Source of the DNA: Carboxylicivirga agarovorans
Lineage (GTDB): Bacteria > Bacteroidota > Bacteroidia > Bacteroidales > Marinilabiliaceae
Direction: 5' to 3'
Length of the DNA: 64,000 nt
NCBI RefSeq assembly: GCF_050589845.1
Contig: NZ_JBNGPA010000001.1
Span: 509,121-573,120 of the forward strand
Positions 56,434 to 64,000 of the stretch are shown here, in pieces. A program made the translations under genes and the position numbers. Every line of letters begins with the position of its first letter. Position 1 is the stretch's first letter. The notes beneath the pieces are model-generated. The model searched no databases. It saw only the letters and a list, made by a program, of their open reading frames with translations, and had not been told where the DNA came from.

Positions 56434-57771
56434 TCAATCTCCATTCTTCACATACTTTCCAGGCGTTACCCCATACTTCTCTTTAAACAACTTTGTGAAG
56501 TGCGTTCGACTTTTAAAACCTGTCATGGCAAAAGCATCATTGACTGAAATGCGCTCATCAGAAAGAAAATCAGCCGCCTTTATAATTCGGTACTCTTTAA
56601 GTAATTCATAGGGCGTATGATTGGTCAAAGCTTTTACCTTTTGGTAAAAATGCGTTCGATTCATATATAAAGCACATGCCAACTGGTCGACATCCAACTC
56701 TTGATTATCGAGATTCTTTGCCATCTGCTCATATAATTTCTCCAGAAAAACAGCGTCAGATGTTCCTCGTTTTTCTAGGGAGAGTGGGATATTTAGGTTA
56801 TATCGCTCACGCAATTGCTTTCTCCCTTTCAGCAGCGACTCAATACTCGTTAACAGGTATTGTATATGGAACGGTTTTGTAATAAACGCATCATACAACA
56901 TCGCCTCAAGCTTCCAGCCTTTGAGTTTGCCAGTATCTTCTTTCACCCATACTTTGGGACGAATCTCCAGCTTCGCATCTTCAAGGGTATTATCGAATTT
57001 AGTACGTACATAAAAATCGTTTAAAGCAATTTTAGGTTGAGCCATCAGTAAAACATCTCGATGAATACCACTCAATCGCCACATATCCTGATCTTCGAGA
57101 TAACTACCGTCGCTCCAGCGAAATACCTGAACAGCCAGTTTATTTTTACCCGGCTGCAGATATTTTGTAATATCAAATTCTGCTGCAAGGCGACTTCCCT
57201 GGCTGTACCCAACCTCTTGGCCATTTACCCACACATAAAAGGCTGATGACACGCCACCAAAATGTAGAATGATACTTTGCTCATCCCAATTGGCCGGTAC
57301 TTCAAAATCGCGCACGTAGCTACCTACCGGATTATCGCGATAGATTTTTGGCGGCATTGGAGGTTGTGGCCCTTTCCAGTCGTATTTCAAATTTGGATCG
57401 AGAATATTTGGTGTAAAAGGATAAGTAATATTCGTATAAATGGGTTGTCCAAAACCCTTTAATTCCCAATTTGATGGCACAGTAATATTATCCCAATCAC
57501 TAACATCAATATTAGTATTCATAAAGTCCAGTGGGCGTTCATTTACCTTATCGACAAACCTAAATTTCCACTCGCCATTGAGTGAGATAACCCTTGCCAA
57601 ATCAAGATTACCACTCAAAGCATCTTTGGCATTCTTAAATGACAGTGTTGGCACACGAGCTGGCAATTTATTCTTTTCAAACACCAACTCATTTTCCCAA
57701 TCATTTTGACAAAAAGCAAGCTGCATTGGAGTTAGAAGTATGAATAATAATATAATCAGTCTGAGTTTCAT
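56434..57771 (-). CDS. Chimera: GH2 beta-galactosidase N-terminus fused to hybrid two-component AraC C-terminus
   Basis: 445 residues in one open frame. Residues 1-~294 are the start of a GH2 beta-galactosidase: a signal sequence, then SLNGEWKFRFV, ITVPSNWELKGFGQPIYTN, the jelly-roll sugar-binding domain with GSYVRDFEVP and VWVNGQEVGYSQGSRL, WRLSGIHRDV, and part of the first Ig-like domain. At residues ~293-296 it changes abruptly into the end of a receiver domain (DAFITKPFHIQYLL), then LLKGRKQLRERY, then an AraC helix-turn-helix pair (LACALYMNRTHFYQKV, FAMTGFKSRTHFTKLFKEKYG) as in hybrid two-component regulators. The GH2 catalytic barrel and all sensor, kinase and most receiver parts are missing. 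The exported leader would carry the DNA-binding part out of the cytoplasm, so it is probably a non-functional deletion scar. Confidence 0.85.
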   Translation of the reverse strand: MKLRLIILLFILLTPMQLAFCQNDWENELVFEKNKLPARVPTLSFKNAKDALSGNLDLARVISLNGEWKFRFVDKVNERPLDFMNTNIDVSDWDNITVPSNWELKGFGQPIYTNITYPFTPNILDPNLKYDWKGPQPPMPPKIYRDNPVGSYVRDFEVPANWDEQSIILHFGGVSSAFYVWVNGQEVGYSQGSRLAAEFDITKYLQPGKNKLAVQVFRWSDGSYLEDQDMWRLSGIHRDVLLMAQPKIALNDFYVRTKFDNTLEDAKLEIRPKVWVKEDTGKLKGWKLEAMLYDAFITKPFHIQYLLTSIESLLKGRKQLRERYNLNIPLSLEKRGTSDAVFLEKLYEQMAKNLDNQELDVDQLACALYMNRTHFYQKVKALTNHTPYELLKEYRIIKAADFLSDERISVNDAFAMTGFKSRTHFTKLFKEKYGVTPGKYVKNGD

Positions 57772-57848
57772 AAGTCTTTATTTAAGTATCACCATTAAAG
57801 TGTAAGAATAATAAGCATTAAAGCCCATTATGTTCTCACAAGACCACA

Positions 57849-57873
57849 AACCCCGCAAATGATTAACGGGGTT
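57849..57873 (-). terminator. Hairpin downstream of the kinase gene
   Basis: AACCCCG (57849-57855) pairs with CGGGGTT (57867-57873) around an 11-nt loop, in the 153-bp gap after the kinase stop codon. There is no T-run on the minus strand, so termination strength is doubtful. It may separate the catabolic operon from the GH2/AraC chimera. Confidence 0.45.
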
Positions 57874-57924
57874 GTATATTGTAATTTCGAGGGTGCCAAT
57901 GATCACATTCACACATGTAAAAAA

Positions 57925-59016
57925 TTACCTAACCACCCGTCCGGAACCTGAACCTCCCATTAAAGCTTCCACTTCTTTGCGTGAGGTAAAGTTAAAATCA
58001 CCATTAATTGAATGACATAAACAAGATGAAGCAACAGCAAAACGAATGGCATCTTCTGATTTGGCAAACTCAGGTGTATTTAGAGCATAAACCAAACCTG
58101 CACCAAAAGAATCACCTCCACCAACACGGTCAACTATGTTTTTAATTTCATATGCTGCATACTTCTTGTTTTTTAACGGAGCGAAATGAGATTGGCCAGT
58201 TGTTGCATCATATAACATGGCTCCCCAATTATTGTGTGTTGCCGAATAGCTTTCTCGCAATGTTATAGCCACCTTCTTCACATTTGGAAACTGTTTAACA
58301 ATTTCTTTAGCTACATCAGTGTATTTTGATACATCCAGTTTTCCTCCTTCGACATCTGTATTTTCGGCTGATATGCCAAGTACGTCATGGGCATCTTCTT
58401 CGTTTGCAATCACTACATCCACATATGGTAGAATATCCCGCATGGTTTTTTCAGCCAATTTATTAGCTGGCGTTCCATTTTGCCACTGCCATAATTTCTT
58501 TCGAAAGTTCAAATCACACGAAACAGTTAACCCCTTTTCTTTCGCTGTACGCACGGCTACTTCTGTGGCATGCGCCGATGTTTCAGATAAAGCAGGTGTA
58601 ATACCGGTTGTATGCAACCAGGCACCATCATCTAACAATTTGCACCAATCGTATGACTCTCCCTTAGTCATTGATACAGCTGAGTAATCGCGGTCGTACA
58701 TTACACGACTCGGACGCTGGTTAGCACCACGCTCAACAAAGTAAAGACCAAAGCGACCATAATTGGTTAACTTTATACCTGATGTATCTACATCTATTCC
58801 TTTAAGCACTTGCAAACAAGCTTCTGTCATCTCATTATCAGGCAAAGCAGTTACAAATCGCACATTACCACCTAACATTGAAATAGATGCAGCTACATTA
58901 GCTTCTGCTCCTGCAAAGGTCATGTCCAGTTTTCCCGGCATACTCTGACGAAAGCGCTGAAAATTCTCAGGGCAAATACGCCCCATTATCTCTCCAAAAG
59001 TTATTATTGTTTTCAT
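57925..59016 (-). CDS. kdgK: PfkB-family 2-keto-3-deoxy-sugar acid kinase (KDG kinase type)
   Basis: 363 residues from the ATG at 59016 (MKTIITFGEIMGR). A start 13 codons upstream gives an unlikely N terminus. Ribokinase-fold motifs: FAGAEANVAASISMLGG near residue 35, DLNFRKKLW in the middle, IANEEDAHDVLG, and the anion-hole/catalytic motif VGGGDSFGAG with Asp302. This type phosphorylates 2-keto-3-deoxygluconate, or the galactonate epimer, at C6. The product is the substrate of the aldolase encoded 58 bp upstream. With the aldehyde dehydrogenase and the cycloisomerase-like gene it completes a route from 3,6-anhydrogalactose to pyruvate and glyceraldehyde 3-phosphate. Which epimer it prefers cannot be told from sequence. 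Confidence 0.85.
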   Translation of the reverse strand: MKTIITFGEIMGRICPENFQRFRQSMPGKLDMTFAGAEANVAASISMLGGNVRFVTALPDNEMTEACLQVLKGIDVDTSGIKLTNYGRFGLYFVERGANQRPSRVMYDRDYSAVSMTKGESYDWCKLLDDGAWLHTTGITPALSETSAHATEVAVRTAKEKGLTVSCDLNFRKKLWQWQNGTPANKLAEKTMRDILPYVDVVIANEEDAHDVLGISAENTDVEGGKLDVSKYTDVAKEIVKQFPNVKKVAITLRESYSATHNNWGAMLYDATTGQSHFAPLKNKKYAAYEIKNIVDRVGGGDSFGAGLVYALNTPEFAKSEDAIRFAVASSCLCHSINGDFNFTSRKEVEALMGGSGSGRVVR

Positions 59017-59074
59017 ATATGAGCTATTAGCTACTAGCTGCCTGCCTTTAGCCACTAGTACTTATGTTTTATAC

Positions 59075-59749
59075 TTATGAGTTTCTAATCTCACTTATTA
59101 AAGAACTTATCTCGCGGGCGTTACGCGTAATTAACTCCCAGTTTTCTTGCTGTATCATGTCCCGTTTCGCAATCCAGGAACCGCCAATGGCTGTTATTAG
59201 TGGTGACTCAAGGTAGGTACGAGCATTGGTAATGTTACACCCTCCAAGAGGAATAAATTTCAAGTCCAGATACTGATAAGGTGCAACCATGCTTTCAAGG
59301 TGAGCTAAGCCACCTGAGGTTTCGGCAGGGAATAACTTTAATATACGACAGCCCTCATGGATAGCCATTTCAATGTCGGTAGGTGTCATTATGCCTGGCC
59401 CAAAGTTCAAGCCAAGTTTAACTGCTTCAGCAATTACTTTAGGATTGCATCCTGGAGCCACAGCAAAATCAGCACCTAAATCAACAACAGCTTTAACCTG
59501 TTCGGTAGAAATAACGGTACCAAAACCTAAGGTCATCTCCGGCACTTCTTTCTTAATGACTTTTGCTGCTTCATAGGCAGCTGGAGTACGTAAGGTCAGT
59601 TCAATGGCTGACACACCTCCAGCCAACAAGGCTTTGGCCACCGGAACAGCATGTTTTACATCATCAATGACTAATACCGCCATTACACCGGCATCATCAA
59701 TGGTTTTTATCATTTCAGGCGACATGGCCTGTTTATTTTGTGTGTACAT
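59075..59749 (-). CDS. eda: KDPG/KDPGal aldolase (Eda family)
   Basis: 224 residues, class I aldolase of the KDPG family. Visible active-site parts: AIELTLRTP with Glu50 and Arg54, GTVIS, FAVAPGCNP, PGIMTPTDIE, and CRILKLFPAE with Lys138 as the Schiff-base lysine; a late FIPLGGCN phosphate-binding segment. It splits 2-keto-3-deoxy-6-phosphogluconate, or the 6-phosphogalactonate epimer, into pyruvate and glyceraldehyde 3-phosphate in the cytoplasm. It is encoded between the aldehyde dehydrogenase and the kinase. It is the last step of the proposed anhydrogalactose route. Length and motifs are fully normal, so the family call is firm; epimer specificity is open. Confidence 0.93.
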   Translation of the reverse strand: MYTQNKQAMSPEMIKTIDDAGVMAVLVIDDVKHAVPVAKALLAGGVSAIELTLRTPAAYEAAKVIKKEVPEMTLGFGTVISTEQVKAVVDLGADFAVAPGCNPKVIAEAVKLGLNFGPGIMTPTDIEMAIHEGCRILKLFPAETSGGLAHLESMVAPYQYLDLKFIPLGGCNITNARTYLESPLITAIGGSWIAKRDMIQQENWELITRNAREISSLISEIRNS

Positions 59750-59753
59750 TTCA

Positions 59754-59821
59754 AAGTATCAAGTAGTAAGTATCAAGTACCAAGATGATTTGCATGACTT
59801 AATGCCTTATATCTTGATACT
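59754..59821. repeat. Short direct and inverted repeats before the aldolase gene
   Basis: AAGTATCAAGTA occurs twice (59754-59765 and 59768-59779), and CTTGATACT at 59813-59821 is the complement of its core, so either copy can form a stem with it. They lie in the 93-bp spacer between the dehydrogenase and aldolase genes. The spacer at 61280-61345 also has a pair of 12-bp direct repeats (TAGACTCTTTGA at 61285 and 61308). A role is not evident. Confidence 0.5.
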
Positions 59822-59842
59822 AAAATCTTGTGACTTATTAAT

Positions 59843-61279
59843 TTACAATGCTGTTGAAATTCGTTTCTTAACCAGGTAATCATTCAACGCCAGATACGAG
59901 CAGTCATGTCCTATGCCGCTTTCTTTAATTCCACCATGAGGCAAGTAGATGGCATACTTCACGCCATTCACCTGTACTTCACCAAACATCAGTTCTTCTG
60001 ATATTTTACGAATGACTGTTTGGTCATTGGAAAACAGGTAAGAAGCCAATCCATATTCTGTATCATTCCCAATTTCAATGGCCTCTTCAATTGTTGAATA
60101 CTTCATCATGGCAGCTACTGGCCCAAAAATTTCCTCACGGAAACAACGACTATCGCGTGTAATACCTGATAAGATGGTTGGTTCCATATAATAACCTTTG
60201 TCGAAACCAGCCGGCACCATACCCCCAAGTACTAACTCTGCACCTGAGGCCACATCGTCGGCAACCATCTTAAGCACACGCTCCTGGTCTTTTTGGGTTA
60301 CTAGAGGTCCCATATCAGGCTTGTCTTCAATGCCAAAACCGATCTTTAACTTCGATGCTTTTTCTTTGAATAGGTTCAAAAACTCATCATAAATATCTTC
60401 ATGAATGATAAAGCGGTTTGGTGATACGCAAATCTGACCCGAATTACCATACTTTAAGGCAACACCAATATTTGTTGCTAATTCCAAATCAGCATCTTTA
60501 TGAACGATATAAGGGGCATTACCTCCTAACTCAAGGCTTACATGCTTAACTGTTGTAGCCGAATCGGCAATAACACGCTTACCCGAAGCCGATGAACCAA
60601 TCATGGTTAATACCTTTGGAATCGGACTTTTAGTCATGGTTGTTGCCACTTCATTTACCGGGCCACTAATGATATTGATGGCACCAGCGGGAAAATTAAT
60701 GCTGTGTGCAATTTCACCTACCATGTAAGCCGAAATTGGCGACAATTCGGATGGTTTGATAATGATTGAACAACCAGCTGCCAGGGCCGGTCCAATTTTA
60801 TAGCCCACATTAAGCAATGGGAAATTCCAAGCCAGATAAGCCACAGCAACTCCCAAAGGTAAGTTTACAATCTGGTGGCGATGTGTATTTTCTGAATCCG
60901 GAATAATCTCATCGTGCATATTTTTCATGGCTTGAGGATAGAACTCCAATCCATCAGCCAACAATTGAATGTCTTCTGCAGCGCCTTCATAGGTTTTACC
61001 CATCTCGTACATCACGGCCTTCTGCAGGTCATCAGATTTTTTAAGGATGGCCGCACGTAATTTCATCATCCACTCTGTTCGCTCTGTTAATGGCATTTTC
61101 GACCAAAGCTTAAAGCCCTTCTGCGCCTCTTCTAAGGCGAATCGGGCATCGTCTTTTTGGGCGTATGCAATCGTTCCAACCGCTTCCTCAAGTGCCGGGT
61201 TGATAACATCTTTTTTAGCTCCAGAGATGGCGTCAACTAACTGGCCACCTATATACATTTTTTTATATCCGAAATTCAT
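59843..61279 (-). CDS. Aldehyde dehydrogenase, probably 3,6-anhydrogalactose dehydrogenase
   Basis: 478 residues with the complete ALDH fold. Catalytic residues: Asn152 (LAWNFPLLNVG), Glu250 (VSLELGGNAPY) and Cys284 (GQICVSPNRF). Cofactor-binding IIIKPSELSP and the TMIGSSASGKRV loop are normal, and LPHGGIKESGIGHD is at the end. By sequence style it belongs near succinate-semialdehyde-type and NADP-dependent sugar aldehyde dehydrogenases. In this cluster the likely reaction is oxidation of 3,6-anhydrogalactose to 3,6-anhydrogalactonate, since the next gene upstream encodes an enolase-superfamily enzyme that could open that acid. Lactaldehyde or glyceraldehyde oxidation is the main alternative. 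The family is certain; the substrate is inferred from gene order. Confidence 0.78.
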   Translation of the reverse strand: MNFGYKKMYIGGQLVDAISGAKKDVINPALEEAVGTIAYAQKDDARFALEEAQKGFKLWSKMPLTERTEWMMKLRAAILKKSDDLQKAVMYEMGKTYEGAAEDIQLLADGLEFYPQAMKNMHDEIIPDSENTHRHQIVNLPLGVAVAYLAWNFPLLNVGYKIGPALAAGCSIIIKPSELSPISAYMVGEIAHSINFPAGAINIISGPVNEVATTMTKSPIPKVLTMIGSSASGKRVIADSATTVKHVSLELGGNAPYIVHKDADLELATNIGVALKYGNSGQICVSPNRFIIHEDIYDEFLNLFKEKASKLKIGFGIEDKPDMGPLVTQKDQERVLKMVADDVASGAELVLGGMVPAGFDKGYYMEPTILSGITRDSRCFREEIFGPVAAMMKYSTIEEAIEIGNDTEYGLASYLFSNDQTVIRKISEELMFGEVQVNGVKYAIYLPHGGIKESGIGHDCSYLALNDYLVKKRISTAL

Positions 61280-61345
61280 TTTTTTAGACTCTTTGATTAT
61301 TAGACAATAGACTCTTTGAAATTAAACCGAGATGTTCAATATTTA

Positions 61346-62470
61346 TCAACAATAGCTTTTTAAAGCCTCTTCGTTAATTTCCACTCCTAAGCCGGGTTTA
61401 TCCGACACCTTAAGTTCGCCATTTTTCACTTCAAAATCAGGCTTTGTTACACGGTCGCGTATATCATTATCTGTTCGGTCGTGTTCCATCAAGAAATTAT
61501 CATTGAACATGCGACCGGGAATATTATCGAGATTACTGATAAAATGCATGGCTGCTGAGATGGCAATATAGGTTCCCCAGCTATGTGGCACAATCTCTTT
61601 GCCATATGTCGACGTTAATGCAGATATCTTTTTCATTTCGGTTAATCCACCGCATGAAGCAATATCAGGCTGAACAATATCTACTGCATCAGACTTGAGC
61701 AACTGGTGAAAACCATAACGTAAATATTCACACTCGCCACCAGCAATTGGAATTGTCGTGGCTCTTCTCAACTCGGCATAATGACTATACATTTCAGGAG
61801 AAACGGGCTCTTCAAACCAGCCAATGTTATACTCCTCTATGGCTTTAGATAAAATAATGGCCTCACGTAGGTTATAGGCATGATTAGAATCAACCATCAG
61901 CTCCATATCATCACCAAGGGCTTTTCGAACTTCACGCACCATTTTAATATCATCCTTGATAGTCATGCCCACTTTCATCTTCACTGCTCGATAACCTAAC
62001 TCTTTATATTCTAGTGCTTCTTCTGCTATGGCTTTGGGCAAATCCTTTTCTTCGCGGAAATACAGTCCTGTGGCATAAGGTGTGATGATATCTCTCTTCT
62101 TGCCCCCCAATAATGTATGCACCGGTACATTCAATATTTTTCCTTTGGCATCCCACACAGCCATATCAATAGCACTAATGGATGCCACTAAAATACCCCG
62201 ACGAGCATAGTCAACCGTTCGACGGTACATCACATCCCAAATCGTTTCATTCTCCAGTACATCCATACCAACTACAAACGGAGCCAGAAACCTGATACCA
62301 GCCGCCAAAACATCTGCAGGACCATATCCTTCTCCCCAACCAACAACACCATCGTCTGTTGTTAATTTCACCAGGCATATCTTACGTTCGGCATACGACC
62401 ATTGCGAGAAATAAAACGGTTTCTCCAACGTGCCGTTGAGCACAAAAGCTTCTATTGATTTTATTTTCAT
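61346..62470 (-). CDS. Enolase-superfamily (mandelate racemase-like) enzyme, probable 3,6-anhydrogalactonate cycloisomerase
   Basis: 374 residues. The mandelate racemase/muconate lactonising layout is intact: capping domain (1-~130) and barrel with the Lys164-Met-Lys166 base motif (AVKMKVG), metal ligands Asp194 (MVDSNHAY), Glu220 (GWFEEPV) and Glu246 (AGGECEYL), and His296 (IVPHSWGT). Members dehydrate sugar acids or isomerise cyclic ones. The company of an aldehyde dehydrogenase, a 2-keto-3-deoxy sugar acid kinase and a KDPG-type aldolase fits the cycloisomerase that opens 3,6-anhydrogalactonate to 2-keto-3-deoxygalactonate. A plain sugar-acid dehydratase (galactonate, fuconate or rhamnonate type) is the main alternative. 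Residues and superfamily are clear; specificity is inference. Confidence 0.72.
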   Translation of the reverse strand: MKIKSIEAFVLNGTLEKPFYFSQWSYAERKICLVKLTTDDGVVGWGEGYGPADVLAAGIRFLAPFVVGMDVLENETIWDVMYRRTVDYARRGILVASISAIDMAVWDAKGKILNVPVHTLLGGKKRDIITPYATGLYFREEKDLPKAIAEEALEYKELGYRAVKMKVGMTIKDDIKMVREVRKALGDDMELMVDSNHAYNLREAIILSKAIEEYNIGWFEEPVSPEMYSHYAELRRATTIPIAGGECEYLRYGFHQLLKSDAVDIVQPDIASCGGLTEMKKISALTSTYGKEIVPHSWGTYIAISAAMHFISNLDNIPGRMFNDNFLMEHDRTDNDIRDRVTKPDFEVKNGELKVSDKPGLGVEINEEALKSYC

Positions 62471-62512
62471 AGTTTGTTCTTATCTTGATATTTCATCCGG
62501 CTTAAATATGCC

Positions 62513-63532
62513 TTAGCTTACTCCATTGGAATAGCCGATTACAACCATTCCGACACAAATTACAAGCACTCCTAAAATCAACCAGTTAAATGGTTTCTTT
62601 GCTCCAGCCCACTCTTTGTTGAAGTAGGCCCATACATTACTGATGATTAAGCCGCCCCCCATTAAAATTGGCCAGCCTATTACAGAGCCCATATTACCCA
62701 TTAAGGATGCTCCCTGACCATAGACACCAAGTGCCCCAAACCAACAAAGAGCTGCTATTATTGACCACATATAAGCCTTAGCTGACTTCGGTTCTGCAAA
62801 CGAGTTCCAGCTTTTGTTTTTGTACATCATAAAAAGCGCATAGGCAGCATTTAAAATAAAAGCCCCCCAAAGCACAACTACCCAAATGGCCAGACTACTG
62901 TTGCGAACGGTTGCTCCCGCTTCTTGAGCATAATGACCAATACCTGCACCTTCGGCGTAACCGTAATCGAAACCAATACCAAGAAATGCTGAGAAAAACC
63001 CACTTAGAATAGCAATGATTAAACCAGCTTTTAAATCGACTTTTTTATTCTCCTCTGAATCATCCTTCTTATCGCGTAAAATTCCGGCATAAGCAGTTAA
63101 GGCAACTCCAACAACCATCACAACTACTCCACTTATCACATATGGCAGTGCAGAAGCATTGGGGTCATCTTTCATAAAGTAAGGAATTAAACTTCCGGCA
63201 GCAGCACAAAGTCCTAATACGATACCGTATGTTAACGACATGCCAATGTAGGGTACACTTTTTCCGAACATGATACCGCCAATTCCCCAAATAGCACCAA
63301 ATAACATGGCCATTAGCTTAACTCCCATTGGTGCAGCATCAATCACTCCAAATAAGTCAGGAACCACTATTAATGCCCAAACTGTGGGAAGAACAATCAT
63401 CGCGAATAGAGAGTGTACCAACCACCAGGCTTCCCATTTTAGTGGCGCCATAAATTTCATTCCTAATCCGAATGATCCTTGAAAGAGACTTGCAAATAAT
63501 ACTAATGCAAGCGGTATAAATGTCAATTCCAT
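62513..63532 (-). CDS. RhaT-like sugar:proton symporter
   Basis: 339 residues with about ten predicted membrane helices. Sequence features of the L-rhamnose/H+ symporter family: LFASLFQGSFGLGMKF near the start, WEAWWLVHSLFAM, GAIWGIGGIMFGKSVPYIGMSLTYG, LSGFFSAFLGIGFDYG and GPIL-like helices at the end (VIGWPILMGGGLIISNVW). In this cluster rhamnose kinase and isomerase are absent, so the carrier more likely imports another deoxy- or anhydro-sugar, such as 3,6-anhydrogalactose. It is the first gene of the catabolic string; the next starts 42 bp later. The 173 bp upstream of it show no clear Bacteroidetes promoter. The family is firm, the substrate is inferred. Confidence 0.8.
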   Translation of the reverse strand: MELTFIPLALVLFASLFQGSFGLGMKFMAPLKWEAWWLVHSLFAMIVLPTVWALIVVPDLFGVIDAAPMGVKLMAMLFGAIWGIGGIMFGKSVPYIGMSLTYGIVLGLCAAAGSLIPYFMKDDPNASALPYVISGVVVMVVGVALTAYAGILRDKKDDSEENKKVDLKAGLIIAILSGFFSAFLGIGFDYGYAEGAGIGHYAQEAGATVRNSSLAIWVVVLWGAFILNAAYALFMMYKNKSWNSFAEPKSAKAYMWSIIAALCWFGALGVYGQGASLMGNMGSVIGWPILMGGGLIISNVWAYFNKEWAGAKKPFNWLILGVLVICVGMVVIGYSNGVS

Positions 63533-63705
63533 ATTATTATACTTTTTATCTGATACAAATAAACAGGAAGTTTATGGTTATGAATTTGCAGAATTTACCA
63601 TGTACTTACTGTATTTTACCCGTTTTTAGGAAAAGCTAAGATATACCTTAACAAAGCCTCGATAAAAGCCTATGAATCAACACACGCATTGGCTAATACA
63701 TGTGT

Positions 63706-63888
63706 TTATCTGATGATTATTTTTTGTGTGCCCAATTTATTTCCTGAAGTGAGCTGAACAAAATAAAGGCCTTTTGATAATTCTGATACGTTAATTTCTT
63801 TGACTGTGCTCAATTTTTCTGAAGATTTCACCAATACACCAACGTTATTATAAATTCTAATTATCCCAAACGCCAGTCTGTCTAAAAA
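63706..63888 (-). pseudogene. Remnant of a T9SS C-terminal sorting domain
   Basis: Hand translation of the minus strand gives a frame ending at TAA (63706-63708) that reads RIYNNVGVLVKSSEKL, then EINVSELSKGLYFVQLTSG and a final QKIIIR. This is the second half of a T9SS type A sorting domain. The usual YPNP start and any cargo are missing, and a TAG (63889-63891) blocks the frame upstream. It is therefore the 3' end of a truncated secreted-protein gene. The neighbouring sequence on its 5' side belongs to a different open frame, so an insertion or rearrangement joined them. Confidence 0.75.
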
Positions 63889-63891
63889 CTA

Positions 63892-64000
63892 TTAAGCTGC
63901 CACATTATTAGTTAAAATTAGGCTTAAGTTTTGAGAGTTTAAAAGACTATGCCGTTTGACGATCATTTTTTTCAATAACTTATTCAGGCTCTTAAATGCG
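63892..64000 (-). CDS. C-terminal end of an unidentified gene (cut by window edge)
   Basis: The minus-strand frame is open from base 64000 to a TAA at 63892-63894 and reads AFKSLNKLLKKMIVKRHSLL, then NLSLILTNNVAA. It is basic and helical. It may be the end of a transposase, because the sequence right after the stop interrupts a T9SS gene remnant, but I cannot match it to a named IS family. Too short to assign. Confidence 0.35.
   Translation of the reverse strand, partial: AFKSLNKLLKKMIVKRHSLLNSQNLSLILTNNVAA

Noticed and set aside
56434..57771. Working AraC-type regulator of the anhydrogalactose operon
   Set aside because: The protein starts with an export signal and lacks sensor, kinase and phospho-acceptor parts, so cytoplasmic DNA binding is unlikely.
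62513..63532. Rhamnose utilisation operon because of the RhaT-like carrier
   Set aside because: No rhamnose isomerase, kinase or rhamnulose-phosphate aldolase is present; the kinase and aldolase fit 2-keto-3-deoxy sugar acids.

Overview
The window comes from a Bacteroidota bacterium, most likely a marine member of the Bacteroidales/Marinilabiliales (the order is inference). The reasons are two SusC/SusD pairs, many Bacteroidetes-type lipoproteins, several proteins ending in a type IX secretion (T9SS) sorting domain, SusR-like membrane-anchored regulators, a fragment of a hybrid two-component regulator, an AT-rich base composition and almost no Shine-Dalgarno sequences. No rRNA, tRNA or CRISPR array was seen. 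Nearly everything is on the minus strand; the only convincing plus-strand gene is the TPR/LuxR regulator at 44822-46462.

Positions 1-26063 hold a large beta-1,3-glucan (laminarin-type) utilisation locus. Read in the direction of transcription it runs: a propeller/Y_Y_Y/LuxR regulator, SusC, SusD, a PKD-rich surface glycan-binding lipoprotein, two GH16 laminarinases, a GH3, a mutarotase-like protein, a very large probable beta-1,3-glucan phosphorylase (GH149-like), two GH17 proteins without signal peptides, a GH17 lipoprotein, two GPH-family sugar transporters with a third GH16 between them, and a GH3 cut by the window edge. Surface and periplasmic hydrolases would make oligosaccharides, which the GPH carriers import for cytoplasmic GH17 cleavage and phosphorolysis. 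Three U-tailed hairpins divide this gene string into blocks.

Positions 26392-46462 form a second locus with SusC/SusD but no carbohydrate-active enzymes. It has two small lipoproteins, a secreted protein made of six nearly identical 105-residue repeats, another T9SS protein, a 2544-residue subtilisin-like T9SS protease with a 48-residue protein just upstream, and a divergent TPR/LuxR regulator. A protein or peptide substrate fits better than a glycan, but this is inference.

Positions 46687-53904 are a three-gene operon: a TPR plus MORN-like repeat protein, an intact DUF3857/transglutaminase-like protein and a paralogue that has lost the catalytic residues. A 1.1-kb stretch without convincing genes but with several hairpins follows, then two small hypothetical genes.

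Positions 56434-63532 look like a 3,6-anhydrogalactose (red-algal galactan) catabolic cluster: RhaT-like transporter, enolase-superfamily cycloisomerase, aldehyde dehydrogenase, KDPG-type aldolase and KDG-type kinase. It ends in a striking in-frame chimera: the first ~295 residues of a GH2 beta-galactosidase joined to the last ~150 residues of a hybrid two-component AraC regulator. This looks like the scar of a deletion through a galactan locus. The right edge holds the tail of a lost T9SS gene and the end of an unidentified gene.
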